From the NCBI RefSeq assembly GCF_020882245.1, contig NC_083598.1:31719858-31783857 (forward strand): a DNA stretch of 64,000 bases, written 5' to 3'. The notes beneath the pieces were generated by a model. It saw only the letters and a list, made by a program, of their open reading frames with translations, was not told the DNA's origin and did no database searches. The DNA is from Rhopalosiphum padi. Its lineage: Eukaryota; Arthropoda; Insecta; Hemiptera; Aphididae. Positions 15,001 through 27,900 of the stretch are shown here, one piece after another. The translations under genes were made by a program, and so were the position numbers. How positions within the stretch are numbered: position 1 is the stretch's first letter; each line of letters opens with the position of its first letter.

Positions 15001-15507
15001 CCGAAAAACGTCTGCGTGTATATTATATATATATATTATTTGGAAAACAAAACACTTAATTTAATAAACGAAAACGCATTACTGCCCGTAAAACCCGTCA
15101 TTACACAGTAAATTATGTTTTAATCTTGTAAGTGACGTACACACAACGTGGAGCGTTTATACGCGCGCGCGCGTGCGCTCTGTATATACATAAAACGCGT
15201 ATACGAAGTGCACGCAGCGGCTATAATGAATAAGTTTGCGCTTTGTATTCCGGAAATTGTGTGTGTTTGCCGTCCGGAAAACGGAATGAGTTTGTTTTTC
15301 GCCGCGTACACTTAATTTTATTTTATTTTTACTATTATTTTTCCCCCTCCTCCTGCCGGCACCGTGGCTTTCTGCCCTCGCCCCCCACCCACTCGAAGCC
15401 CGACTGTTGGTTTTTTTTTCTTTCTACCGCCGTTATAGGTCTCCCAAGAATTAGGCGCGCATCAGCCGGCAGCAGTTTTTGACAGGTCGCAAAAACAACG
15501 TCAACAA

Positions 15508-15529
15508 CGTCGTCGTCGTCGTCGTCGTC
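15508..15529. repeat. CGT trinucleotide repeat
   Basis: About seven CGT units. They create opposite-strand Arg/Val/Thr-rich open frames that are not genes. Confidence 0.85.
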
Positions 15530-15980
15530 TTCGTCTCCTCGACCGCTTCTTTCGGCGTAACAAACATATTATATTCTTCATCCCTTTCGCAGTCCTCGTA
15601 CACTTCATATAACGTATATATATACACGTCCACCCGCCCCTTAATCTTGTCCCCTCCACCCCACGAACAGTAAAAGGAATTAAACGTTTTTCCTTTGACG
15701 TGAACACAATCCGTTTGTGCTCTCTTTTGTGTGAATAATGCGCACCGCCCACCCCCGTATGATATGCCTTATGACTTATTCGGCCAAACCGTGACAAAAA
15801 AGACGCGACTTTATGATTTTAAATTCACAGTGCATTTGTCTCCGTTCGTGATCATTCAAATTGCTCGTGCCCTCGAACACTGAAAAAATGGTACGATAGT
15901 CTTATAGAAGTAAATTAAAGTAGCGATAGCAATATTGCAATCAGTTTGATAAACGCTATATATCATCTATATTGTTTTAG

Positions 15981-16086
15981 GTCTAATATTTGGGTACGGC
16001 GAATTGGCGAACGGATTAAGTATCCGTCAAGATATCACCGGACCGATTTGGTCAAACTCACTAAGAAACGGTATCGACATAAACGT
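15981..16086 (+). other. Exon-like island with strong splice signals, product unknown
   Basis: A 106-nt CpG-richer stretch is bounded by a TTGTTTTAG acceptor (AG at 15979-15980) and a consensus GTAAGT donor (16087-16092), inside AT-rich DNA. Two of its three frames are open throughout. One reads LIFGYGELANGLSIRQ..., the other SNIWVRRIGERIKYPS.... I recognise neither. It could be a coding exon of a gene whose other exons I cannot place, an exon of a long non-coding RNA, or chance. Confidence 0.25.
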
Positions 16087-17718
16087 GTAAGTAGTCAAAT
16101 AGAAACTAAAAACTAGAAAAGCTGCATATATAATACCACGAATTATAAATATTTTAAATAAATATAATAAAAACAATCATTACAATAAAAATATTTTATT
16201 TAAATACTTTTATGGTATACTAAAAGCTAATAAAGTGCACAGTTATATTATTATATATAGACGACTGTGATATATACGATACCAATATTGTATTTGTGCT
16301 GTACGCGCGGAGGTGGATGTATTAAACCGAGCACGGAAAAGAAGCAAAATACGAGAAGCCGGTCCGACACACCAAATAAACACTACAGTATAATTATAAT
16401 ATTATACAGTGCTCGATTATCAGTATTCAATGCGAATCTGGACGTGTGTTACGAAAAAAAAAAAAATGATACCGTAATATTCAAAATAACATAAAACCAG
16501 ACATTGTGCAATTTGTTATTGATTTAATATTTTTTCAATCGCTAAGACGTTTTTTAAAGGGTATAAGCTCCTTTGCCAACCACCGCCACATTATTTTAAT
16601 GATTAGTTTTCAGGAAAAGCAGCGTAACGAATCGGATAATCGCAATAATAATAATAATAGTAATATTTATGCTGTACAGTGTACATGCACAGTTAGGCGT
16701 GATTTATGTTTTTCGCGTTTCCGTCATGTGTTTGTTATTATCGTTGTACACGGGTGCGTTTAATTTGCCAATGCGCGCGCGGACACGTCATGACGCGCCG
16801 AACGAAATAATAATATTATTACTATATTATTTCCGGTAAATCATTCGCCGAATAGCTTCTGAACATTATCCTATAACTTCGCGTTTAATATTCAAATTTT
16901 ATAACGTTCGTTACTGACAAAGTTTCGACCCCATATCGGTCCCGCTTATTCACACGCGTCCGTAATTCATAATACCTATTGCATGATGCTATAACAATTT
17001 AATAATATATGATATGATATTGTGCATACGGCGGGCGTGCAAAATTCGAAGAATCACGACTGGGTCGAATGAACCGGCGAACCGTGCAATGTTGGACGTT
17101 TTTAAGAGAATTAATTTTACATCACAAAAACACAAAATAATATATTTTGATACGTAATGACAAAAAATAGTTTTTTTTTTTTACCTATTTCAGGTTTTGA
17201 ACGTTTTGTTGGCAGTATAACATATATGATATATTACATAAAAAAAATGTATTATGTGCAATTATCCGTTGAAACGAAATGTAATGGAAACAAAATTTGG
17301 ACCTATTAATTTCAATATCGGATGATATTTTTGACGATTTTCTGTGAACTGACAAAACATCGTATGGAATTTAAATTCAATAAAATTAAATTCGACAGAA
17401 TAATTAATGAGTTCAAACGAATAGAACCTTGTGTTTGACATGTTGTGTGCCACGTCAGGATCTACTGCAGGTTTACAACGAAAATCTAGGGATGGGCATA
17501 AACAGAGTGCATGTAGAAGACATGTAATGTTTAAATGTGATTTCAGTATAATATTGTTCAATATGCTCTAAATACACACCATACTTATGACGTTATAATA
17601 TACATATTCAATAATATTGGCGATATAGGGATAACTAGACGATTGTGGTTATTTTAAAAAATATAAATAAATCAACCGATATTCATATAGGAAAACGTGT
17701 AAATATAATAAATTTTAA

Positions 17719-17730
17719 CCCCCCCCCCCC
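17719..17730. repeat. Poly-C run of 12
   Basis: Twelve consecutive C followed by TCCCC, unusual inside this AT-rich block. Confidence 0.9.
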
Positions 17731-19312
17731 TCCCCATGACTCATACTCGTAACTAATAACGATTCATCTTAAATAACAATCTTAACTTAGATGTCCATAT
17801 TCCTACAGCCACTTAAACGACCAAGCTATATACTAATACAATATCTAAACATCTTTCAAATTATCATAAATATCAATTTTTAACCCCATGTTCAAAATAT
17901 ATTATCTGTCTTCATCCCTGGAAGTCCACGCAGATAAAAGTTATTATTATTATAAGTTAATTAAATTTAAGTAAACACAAGACCTGTATGGTTCCTCCAT
18001 GTGTCTGCAAGCCACTGTTTATAAACTGTTATTCCCTCATGCTTATTGTACTATTATAATAGTATTACGCACAAGTTGTTAATTATCTAAATAAAAAATA
18101 AAAATATATTTATACTTAATGTCTTGCGTGAGACGTTTTCGCTGTATGCACATTTTTAAATTTCATTATCAAGCTTTAAAAATTTAGCATTTATAATGAA
18201 AAGTATACAAATTCAGTTAATACTATTATACTTCGTAGTATGTTTATTAAAAGATTAAATAAAACTTAAAGATTAAATATATATGTATAATATGCACCTC
18301 TATCGTAATCTCGGTAGTCTAATGATGATAACTTATAGTTTTCTATTTAACTTGAATGTTCATCCGATGTTTTTATACTTGTTTGCGATGATGTCAAAGT
18401 GGTGTTTTCCAAACGCATAAAAATAAAATCCAAATTGAATTTAAATTTATCATGAATTCATTATGTACTACATTTTCCCAGTAATTTTTTACCTTATTTA
18501 AACTTAAATAAAGTGGCGTATGCATTATATATAGTATGGACACTTGACATTTAAATTGCATAATTTTCTATAGGTAAAGTACATAACATTTTTTATATTA
18601 TGCTTTAAAGCTTAAAATAAATATAGTGTGTACGCGTGCATGTATATTTGTATTTTAAATTGCTAAATTCAAAGTCGCAACCATAATGTATTTTATTTTA
18701 ACACTTGCCTTAAGAATAGAATTAATTAAGATATTTTTATTAATATGCACGCGTATATTTTTATTACATGTCTCTAGTAATAATATGTTTTCATTATTTT
18801 AAACTTATATTAAAATATATGAAAGAAAAAAATCACGTAAAAAGTGTTACTTTTTGTTTTTCGTACTCGTATAAATGACATATAGCCAATATAATATATG
18901 ACAATCATTATAAACATATATTTTAAGAGCAGTAACTATTTATTAAATTAATGAAAAATAATTATTATTATTAAATGTGATTAAAATGTTATTTTGTTTC
19001 ATTTATCAGCGTGTACAGACATTTGATACAGGTATTTATTCTATTCCCGCCAAAATCTTCACTCGGACATTGTTTATTTTTATACGGTTCATTACAAATA
19101 ACTACAATAGTATAAATATATAGTTATAAACACTTATATATTATCTTTATTATAGACGATTTACAATAAGAGTATTTCATAAGTGATGTTTTGCAGTGAG
19201 TTCATTTTGTTTTTAAATTATTGTCGTTAATAATGTTTTACTTGTTCACTATTATTCGAAATGCATTCACCAACGAAAACGTGCACACGCGTTTATTACA
19301 ACTTATTATATA

Positions 19313-19333
19313 ATATATATATATATATATATA
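19313..19333. repeat. TA dinucleotide repeat
   Basis: An uninterrupted TA run of about 21 nt at the edge of a CpG-richer island. Confidence 0.8.
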
Positions 19334-22300
19334 CACGGTAGGTACCCAAGTTCGGGTGATGCAATAAGTTAAATATCGTACAGCGCGTATTATACGAATT
19401 GTACAGGGGAAAAATAAAGAAATAACACAACAACGCGCATACATATACGATACAAAAGGGCCCGGCATATGTATATAAGTGTGTACGAAAATAAAATACG
19501 CGCGAGCGAGAGAACTTTAAGCTTCCCATAAAAAAGAACGTTTTTCGCCGCGCTTTTTTCTAGGAATAATTTTAAAATATAGAAAGTATAATAAAAACCA
19601 ACAACAATGACCCACGTAGATATTGTTGTTCGCACACAAGCGCGCGCGTAGTACACACACACAATGAGCATAATATATATTTTATAATATATTTGCGCAG
19701 CTTACCGTGCACGCGGTCTCCGCGGTCCTCTGTGTATACAGAGTGAGAATTTGTGCGTTCCGCGAGTGTAGCTCGAGTCCGAGACGACACACGGAAACGC
19801 CACCCGACCACCGAGGGAACAATGATTTACAAAAATTATAAGTTACGACTTACTGCAACGATCCGGCGTTAGATCTGAATTTTATTAAATTCGTCATACG
19901 TCGTGCGCGATGATCGATAATCGTTTTTTGTCCGAGAACGATGTCTGCGGCACGCAATAACACGGCGGCAAAAGTGAAAGACGAGTTGATGAAAAAAAAT
20001 TAATGGACTTGGTTTTTAAGTTTAGTCAACGCTCGGGACATTAAGTTATAAGTTTATAGTTACCAAATAATTTGTAAAAAAAAAAAAAAAGTTTAATAAA
20101 TATCAACTTAACTCGGTTAAAAAGAATTGATTCAACTTTTCAATTACCACGTGGCCGATAGTTATTAATCCTACTATTTATTTTAATTACACACTGTTGT
20201 GTTTTAAGCAATTATATGCTACGTGTGTACCTGATATTATATTTGTTTATTGGGTTTATTCAAATCCGTTGTTTAGGTACATCAGGAATCAAGATAAATC
20301 ATATTAAATTAAATCTAATTTAATTTTTAATTTGAACTACATGGGTTTATATGGATTTCTATGAATTTGACTTAACGTGCCTATTTTAATTTTTATTAAC
20401 TAAATACATATATAAAAGCCATTACAGTGGACAATATTATATCTAATTAAGTTATTTACCACTATTTATTAATAGGGCAAAAACAATTTCAAATTCACTT
20501 TTGAACTAACATCGCAACACAATTTTAATTTTTGATTTATGTCTAATAATAACGCTTAAGACTTAAAATACTATAAATTCTTACAGGCTATTATTCGTAT
20601 TGACGTCCATCATTTTACAAAAAAAACAAAATCGTTATAATTTATTAAATTATATTTTTTTACAGTTTTTTATGTCTTTACAATATTATGTATAATACAG
20701 ATTCAGAGTACCTGTAGCTCAACGACCCTTCCTTTTATAGTGTTAAATATCTATAATTATGTCGGTTTTCTGTTCCATCAGTATTAATATAGGACAACCG
20801 AAACGTGAAACAGCTATTTAAAAAAAAATTGTACACGACTATACCTACTGAAGTGAGAAAAACGAGAACATCGATTACCGTTCTCACCTACAGTATAAAT
20901 GCACATATGGGCACCTATATTGTTGGCAAACAATTTGATTTTTTTACAAGAAATTTAAGAACATTGTCTTAAGTGAAATATTATATCGCGACAACCCGAT
21001 TTGTCTACGTGAAACCGCTTCATGTTAAAAAGCTTTTCAAGGACATAAAATCCCGGACTCTAACCATGGTAATAATAATAAAATACATAATATCATATCG
21101 TTGACAGCTGGAAATCTACAGAAATTGTTGACGTTTATGAAAATGACATCCCATCCAAATCCAAGCGCGACCCTACAATTCGCAGAAAATCGAATGCGCG
21201 TATATATGTATTTGAAATGATTCGGCAAGCACATTCGCCCCCATTGTTTTTCAATTAATATTGAATTAATTCGAATTCTGATTTTTAGATTTTTAATTAT
21301 ATTTTAAGACCGTATTATCAGATTCTTCCATTATTTATGCCATTCGACGAGAACCACTCATTTTCTGTACTATAATTCAGCAAAAGCTTGGAGACCTCCT
21401 TAACGTTTCTGTGTGAAAATTATTAAGTAGATTATTATTAAATTTTTTTTTAATTTTGATATAAATAAATCGAAACATAGAAATATTAGTTTCAGATAAT
21501 CAAGAAGTTGATTATAACCAGACTTCTTAATTTTTACGTAACTGTTAAGTTAAAATTAAGCATATTATTATCTTCCAAGACTGAGAGATGTTTTCTAGCG
21601 GACGTCTTTTCACCAACTGCCGTCTGCCGGTTCACGGTCACACTGTTGTATTATATAAAGCGGTTTACCGAACACCATAACACCAACCGACAATGATGTT
21701 TAGTAGAAACTTACCCGTAATAATGTATTTCATTTCACTTATCAAATTATGTTATATTATATTTCATAAAATAAGTGATATAATTAATCTATTAAATACT
21801 CCGGGTCATTGCAGGATTTAATCTCTCACAGTTGTCTGTTCATCGTCTTTTTTTTTATTATTATTACCAGTCTAGATAATCCTTACAGTGGACTCACGAT
21901 GATAATAATTCATCGTTAAGATGAATACCTAATAATCAACTTATTGAAAATAAAATAAATTAGGTACCTAATATTATATATATATATTATGTGTGTGTAT
22001 AGAATTTATATTTTATAGATCATAGATGTACAGTTGATTTCTATAACAGCATCGTAAGTCTTATATCGTACGGTTTTTGCAGTACTTTACGCCATATGTA
22101 ATGTACATAATATACAGTCTATAATATTATTAATTGTAATTGTAAAAAATATATTCGTATATCTACATTAACAAAATTAATAATACTAGAAGCAAGTAAA
22201 ATAAAGAAGTCGATCGCCCGAATTTCTAGTTCCATCGACATTGGATCCTGCACCTATATGGTTTAATATAATCTAAAAATAAATCAGTGGAAATTGTTAG

Positions 22301-23329
22301 AAAGTAAAAGTTTTAAATAATATTATTATATCCTAAGTGATTAACGTTCTATGTTATGATAATAACATGTATTGACACTGAGATCATTAGCATTAATATA
22401 GTTTAACTTCTAAAAAGTTATCCAAATACTATTAAATGGCCTAAAAATTTATTGAAATACTTATTGTAATACAATATTTTCAAAACACAATTGTATAAAC
22501 AAATAATACTTATTTTGTATAGAAAAGCATGGTTATTTTTTAAGTATAAAATATATGTTTACTATAAGTATGTCAAGTTAATAAAACTAAAAAAAAATGG
22601 TAAATATTATGTTGGTCGGTCACTTAATGTATAGGTGCCGAAAATAAATATTATAATAGTAAGTTATAAAAGCAATTCGAATTTAATAGTGAGGTATTGG
22701 GATCGAGTGTATATGTAACTTCTGTGACAAGTGGTTTATTTATATTATTCAAAAATAATATATATATATGATACATATTTTTAATTTTATTACATTTCTA
22801 TTTCATTTTTTTATAAATTATTTATTTCAGCATTTTATAATAAAAATTGTATATTATTATCAATTACTTATTGCGATGTTGATTTTACTATTAACAATCG
22901 ATGGCAGACCAAAAAAAAAAGTGCCTCAAAGTCACTCTTTTAAAGTTAGACGGTAAAATAAACCGATTATGTTTTGTTTTTTTTTTTTTTTACATTCTAT
23001 AACTGAGATCTTTTATAGGTTTTAACCTTTTGTGATTTTTAAACAAAAAATGAATAAACAATATTTGGAACAATATAATTCGTAAAACGAGAACCGTTAA
23101 ATTCAGGCGTCATTGTAGGTAACGCGTAAAAGGCGTAATACAGAGCATAAAAAACTACGTTCCGATATCACCCAGTTCTGAAAGTTAGGAACAATCGAGA
23201 CCTAAGTATGTACACACAATAAGGATATTATTCGCAGACGATAACGCACTATGTTACGCGGCATATTTTTCCGGGTAAAATCAGTATTACATTTTATAAA
23301 AGGGGAAAAGTATGTAAACATTGTGGTAT

Positions 23330-23440
23330 ATGGTAGATTGGTAGATGCCATTAAGTAGGCCACTGTAATAGATATTTTTAAATTTAAATTCCATGATTAA
23401 TCATTGTATGTAATCGATTAAAATCAATTCTGAGCGGAAC
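23330..23440 (+). mobile_element. Relic of an aphid-type dispersed repeat
   Basis: The string ATTAAGTAGGCCACTGTAAT (23350-23369) is followed by ATCATTGTATGTAATCGATT (23400-23419) and AATTCTGAGCGGAA (about 23426-23439). It resembles a repeat I associate with pea aphid and related genomes, which carries GTAATCGATTCTGAGCGG. This is recognition from memory without a search. It is the main sequence hint that the host is an aphid. Confidence 0.45.
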
Positions 23441-24649
23441 CTCAATAACTACCTAATATCTAAAAAATATGACTAGATTTTCAATTTTAGTTAGATAACT
23501 GATTTAAATAAAAACTTAAGTATAAAATATTAAAACCGAAGTTAGGTTAGGTCGCAAACTAATTTTATGTGATTTTTTTTTGTTTTGGAAAATACTGAGA
23601 AATTTCTACTCTTAGCGACGTAAAGTACAACTATATTTATTTTGTAACCAAAATACATATTTAATATTTACAGTAAATATTTATTTATGGACATAAATAT
23701 AATTTGTATAAACAACTTTAAGCGTCTGTGTAGATTTCGGAGAAATAATCTAATTATTCTAAAGTTATTAATTTCCGCATGCACTCATGCAAAACTATTT
23801 TTGAAAATATTGATTTCAATATTCGTATTATCCTCAAACAACCATTGAAAATGTACACCAAATTAAAAAAATTAACAAAATTAAATTAGGTTTTGCATTG
23901 TTAATCTCGTCTTTGTTGTTGGTCTTGCAGACTTCATTTTGGTCTTGAATTATTACTAGCTCTAATGCCGTCTTGGCATTCATTTTGACCAAGACAAATT
24001 TTGCTTATCAATAAATAAAAACATACACAAAATCAATGTATTCATCGCTCAATAGTTTGATTATTTTTATTGAATCTAATTTTCACTCACATTTTAATAA
24101 TATATCCATAATATTAATGAATAATTTCAATTAATTGTCCTGGCGATTAAAAATATTGTCGATATTAAAGAATTCGTTTTGTAAGCCGCATCTATGATTA
24201 GTCGATTAATGAAGCGATGTATTCGTGTAAAAATTGTAAAGCTATTGTAAGCTAATGTGGTTAAAGCTAAACTATTTCCAGGATTTCCACCATTTACTAT
24301 CGGTTAAATTAGCGTTTTAAAATAATTGAAAATTGAAGCAGCTGATGTCAAGTCAGACGATGTCAAATATGCTATACGCATCACAACAACGTCCTGTCAA
24401 TTTGCCGAGTTAAAGAAAAATAGGTAGTCAGCTCATAAATGTAATTAACTAACTTTGTATTAACTTTTGTTCTAATCAAAATTGAATTTTTTCAAATATG
24501 TATATAATTAACTATCGCCGTATAATATCGAAATTAAGAAAAAATTGTTTCACAAAAACTGATAAAAATAAAAGTTCTTACATAATTAGTTATGTTCGTA
24601 GTTACTAGTTACATCCGTCAGTTTTTTCTACAGTTATCTTTGCTGTACA

Positions 24650-25080
24650 CCACCGCGCGCGTTTATATTTAATATCGACGGTAGAAAACCAGCTCTTCCG
24701 CGTCTACTTCACTCACTCTCACTCTTTCCCAGTCACAAGCGGATATCCCGTGGGCGGGGGGTAGGTCGAGGGCCATAGCGTCCCATAAAGAGCAGCCGGC
24801 GGTGACGTCATTTACGTAACTTTTGCAAAACTGAGCACCGGGTGACGGCGGTAAAACTGTTCGCGCGAGTATACAGTTTACGCGATCCCGCTGACGTCTT
24901 ATTGTTGTTCGCTCTCCGTCGAATGCGACCAATCGACTGTCCCACCACACACCCCCAACCACCCCTAATATACACACCCCTATTGCCTCTCTTTCACCGC
25001 CGACGGATCTAGACGTTATTAGCAACCAACGCGTGTTATATTTCCACACACAACCACCCCTTTTCAGCCCCTGCCCTAGC
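24650..25080. promoter_or_regulatory. CpG-rich island with a perfect CRE palindrome
   Basis: A sharply bounded GC/CpG-richer block sits between AT-rich flanks. It contains the full palindrome TGACGTCA at 24803-24810, a second TGACGTC at 24891-24897 and C-rich stretches. A minus-strand open frame of about 126 codons spans it, but its sequence looks like translated island DNA and matches no family I know. It may be a promoter or enhancer of an unannotated non-coding transcript. Confidence 0.3.
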
Positions 25081-25695
25081 CTTTAGTATTCTCCTGATAT
25101 ACACGACGAGTAACATTTATATTATAACACTATAGCGGTGGTTATGGTCGCGTCGGCGCCAGTTTTCAAATACGATATCGTGTGCCGCGTGTTCGCGGTT
25201 TGATGTCGCAATATAAGTCTGAAGTGGTCATATGCACACCATATCACTGCAATATTACCTATTGCAATATATGGGTCGAGCACCGCGTGCTTGACGTTAC
25301 GGTGGAAAATTATATGCATTCCGATGTAATAATAACGACCTGTCATCGGATTCAGTGTATATCATGTAAGAGTGCAAGACGTTTACAATCGTGGCATAAC
25401 TTATAGCGCAATGATAAGCTCGTTTGGGCCACCGGATATTTCGAATGATAATATTATGTCAAAGCAACAAGACGATAGACAAGAAAAGTATGGTTTGTCT
25501 GTTTAGCATTATATCATAGAGAATAAAATAAATCAACCATTTTATGAAGCATAAAATGTGCGTTTCTATTATGGTTCTTTTTCTAATTTCTTATATTATT
25601 TAATTATATTTGAGAAAGTGTTAATGCGAATGATCTAGTATTTCCATCTTACCCCAGCGAAAAGACTAAATACGCTTTTGGTGTATAGTATTACT

Positions 25696-25925
25696 ATGCG
25701 GTCTAATATCAACATCTCAAACAGACTTCTCGCGTGTAAAAGCCTACATCTTTATGTACGGTAAATATATTCTATACATTCTATGGGGTTCAGAAAACAA
25801 AGCCGACATCAAAGAATTCAAGGTTTTTCGATCGATTTGTCTACGCATCATAAAACACCTGGGCACGAAACAAATAAACTACTTAATGATGAGCTAAAAA
25901 TTAAATCCATCGATTTATTGCAAAT
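25696..25925 (+). mobile_element. Degenerate Jockey-clade LINE fragment (end of reverse transcriptase ORF)
   Basis: Translation in shifting frames gives blocks typical of the region just after the reverse-transcriptase core of Jockey-type non-LTR retrotransposons. The frame at 25696 reads LRSNINISNRLLACKS after its Met. Another frame from about 25768 reads ILWGSENKADIKEFKVFRSI and then CLRIIKHLG. A third from about 25873 reads NKLLNDELKIKSIDLLQ. These correspond to the family pattern L-R-S-x-L-S-x-x-N-K-L-L-x-Y-K-S ... LWG ... Q-x-x-x-L-R-x-I ... L-x-I. The piece is 5'-truncated, has stops and frameshifts, and is not active. Confidence 0.8.
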
Positions 25926-26257
25926 TTAAAACAAATACCAAAATAGCTTCAAACCTTTTCCGGAAAATTCAAATGCAGACAACTTAAACGCAACAACTGT
26001 TAACACGTAAACACACATGTCAATAATAAAACCATGTAAATCTGATTTTTCCAATAGTCTTTTTATAGTTAAGTTAACTAATTGCACACAAGTAAAGATT
26101 GTAATTATTATTATACTCAATGCAATTTATATTTAATTTAATAATATTAATGTTTATAATAATAATAATAATTTATTTTATAGTTTTGTAGGAACGATGC
26201 TGTTGTTTTTCCTCGGCCAGTCTTCTTTTATACATTAAACATTTTTATATTTTACAG

Positions 26258-26454
26258 GAAAGTTGGACGTACGAGACCACAGCTTCGGATATACGGATTG
26301 CGGAACAAAGCATAAATATAGCATGACAATGTTTTCTACAGCTGCAGCAGTGGTCGCGGATATCGTACAACATATCGTCGTAACGAATTTCGAAGACTTT
26401 TCGGCGGACGGGGCGGGTCCAATTCCGCCGGAGAGGGAAAATCAAATAAATTAA
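26258..26454 (+). other. Possible terminal exon at the start of a CpG-rich island
   Basis: A pyrimidine-rich acceptor (ATTTTACAG, AG at 26256-26257) leads into a CpG-rich block. One frame is open for 64 codons from the acceptor (KLDVRDHSFGYTDC...) and ends with TAA at 26452-26454. No domain or family is recognised. If spliced to the 15981-16086 island, the phase-0 frame continues for only 22 codons (ESWTYETTASDIRIAE...) and the 64-codon frame does not match in phase. Joint coding is therefore not supported. Confidence 0.2.
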
Positions 26455-27900
26455 CCGCGGTCGGACCGATGCGGACGAGACACGTTTTACGGAGAAGATA
26501 GACAATATATGTGCACATCGACGGCACACGTATACACAATACATACATATACGCACACCCATATATATTAATAGTATATAGAGGAGGGCGGGAAATTTGG
26601 CACGTCCGGTATAAACTCAACTACCCCTCCCCCCTTCTCAAAGTACAAATATATACGATCCGCAAAATCTGCGCCCCCTCGACGGCAGCGATCGTCTTAT
26701 ATAAGGATCGAAGTATACCACGCCGCGAAGGCGGAACGACGATGGTGACAACGCGTATGTGTGTATGTGTGCGTGTAAGTACACGTAGAAGATTTGTCGA
26801 AGAATAAACAGCGGACGACGACGACGACGACAACAACGACGAGCTAATATTATATATACGTCGAGTGAGTATAGGACGGCCGAGAGAGTGGTTTTGAGTA
26901 CATATACGACATATATATATATTTTTTCCGACGATTTTCCAGTGTCGCTCTGTCGTCTTCTCCTCGTTTATACATAGATATATTATACGATTGGACGCCC
27001 ACCGACGGACTATAGGAGAGATGTGACGCTATATATATATAAACCACTGCACAGCTGCGGCAGCGGAGGGTCGTCGGGAATTTGGCTGATGTGCGATTTG
27101 GCGTGGACTTCGGCTGGCTGCGTTGTAACTGTCGTTCTCGCGCGACAACGATTCGGCCTCGAAGAAAACGGTCTTGCCGGAGTCCGAGTGGGAGGGGATG
27201 GGTGCGGAACGGGTTTTCTCTGTATACACGCACGCACTCTTCCTTTATTGCTGTTGCAAAGACGGCTGTACAAAACCCTCTGGTCGTCCGTCGTTAAACC
27301 TCCTTAACGACGTCCATCGCGATCCTACGACGTCAGAGTATATATATACAGTTTTAGTCGTGTTTGTGGACGTGCGTGTGCGTGTAATCAAAAACGATTG
27401 TATTTCGTACACGTTGTGCGACCACCCGAAGGGGGTGTGACATGTGATCGGGTGAGGTGCAGAGTTATTGGCGACGACCCATAAGAGGAAAAAACGCTCC
27501 GACGTACCCGACAGACGTAATTCGTTCGCGGCCAGCCACCATCCCCGGATACGGATATAAATCGCCCGCGAGTACGCGTCCCGTGCTTGGAAACGAGATT
27601 AGATCGATATATCCCGAAAACTATGACCACGTTATACACGGAGATCCACGGCTATCGTTATTCTTATTGAAATTACCTATTGACTATATTTTTAACTGAA
27701 AGTTAATACGTTTGTTTTCATGTTATACGTGATATATACATTCGTACGCATAAATAGAAATCGGGTCGTGGTGGACCGACTTGTTTAAAATGCGAACGAA
27801 GAAAAACCCGCCGGACACTATGTATAATGGACGCGTCCGCGTAAACAACACTCGTACCTCCCTCTAATTATACACATTTTTTAGGAGAGTAGAACGAGTG
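26455..27900. other. CpG-rich island
   Basis: This is the densest CpG block downstream of the gene, with ACG repeats at about 26813-26840. Overlapping open frames exist on both strands in several phases, which is what GC-rich non-coding DNA gives. None is recognisable. It is possibly a promoter or enhancer, or the body of a non-coding transcript. Confidence 0.45.

Larger units (their letters stand above)
14601..17060. other. CpG-richer island with one exon-like segment
   Basis: It contains GA and CGT repeats and the splice-bounded segment at 15981-16086. The other frames (for example 15501-15797 minus) are translations of simple repeats. Confidence 0.5.
17061..24649. other. AT-rich intergenic DNA with a small CpG-richer island at 19.2-20.0 kb
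   Basis: No gene is recognised. The 99-codon minus frame at 17262-17561 has no family resemblance. It holds the aphid-type repeat relic at 23330-23440. Confidence 0.6.

Noticed and set aside
17262..17561. 99-codon minus-strand open frame
   Set aside because: It lies in AT-rich DNA with no family resemblance and no supporting splice or promoter signals. It is kept only as a note in the block description.
22379..22388. TGAGATCATT, the bantam 5' end
   Set aside because: The match ends after 10 bases and no precursor hairpin is seen.
23543..23552. TTAGGTTAGG, two units of the insect telomere repeat
   Set aside because: Two units occur easily by chance, and there is no array.
24669..25049. 126-codon minus-strand open frame
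   Set aside because: It is confined to a CpG-rich island, with no recognisable domain, no splice context and unremarkable composition. The island is kept as a regulatory candidate instead.
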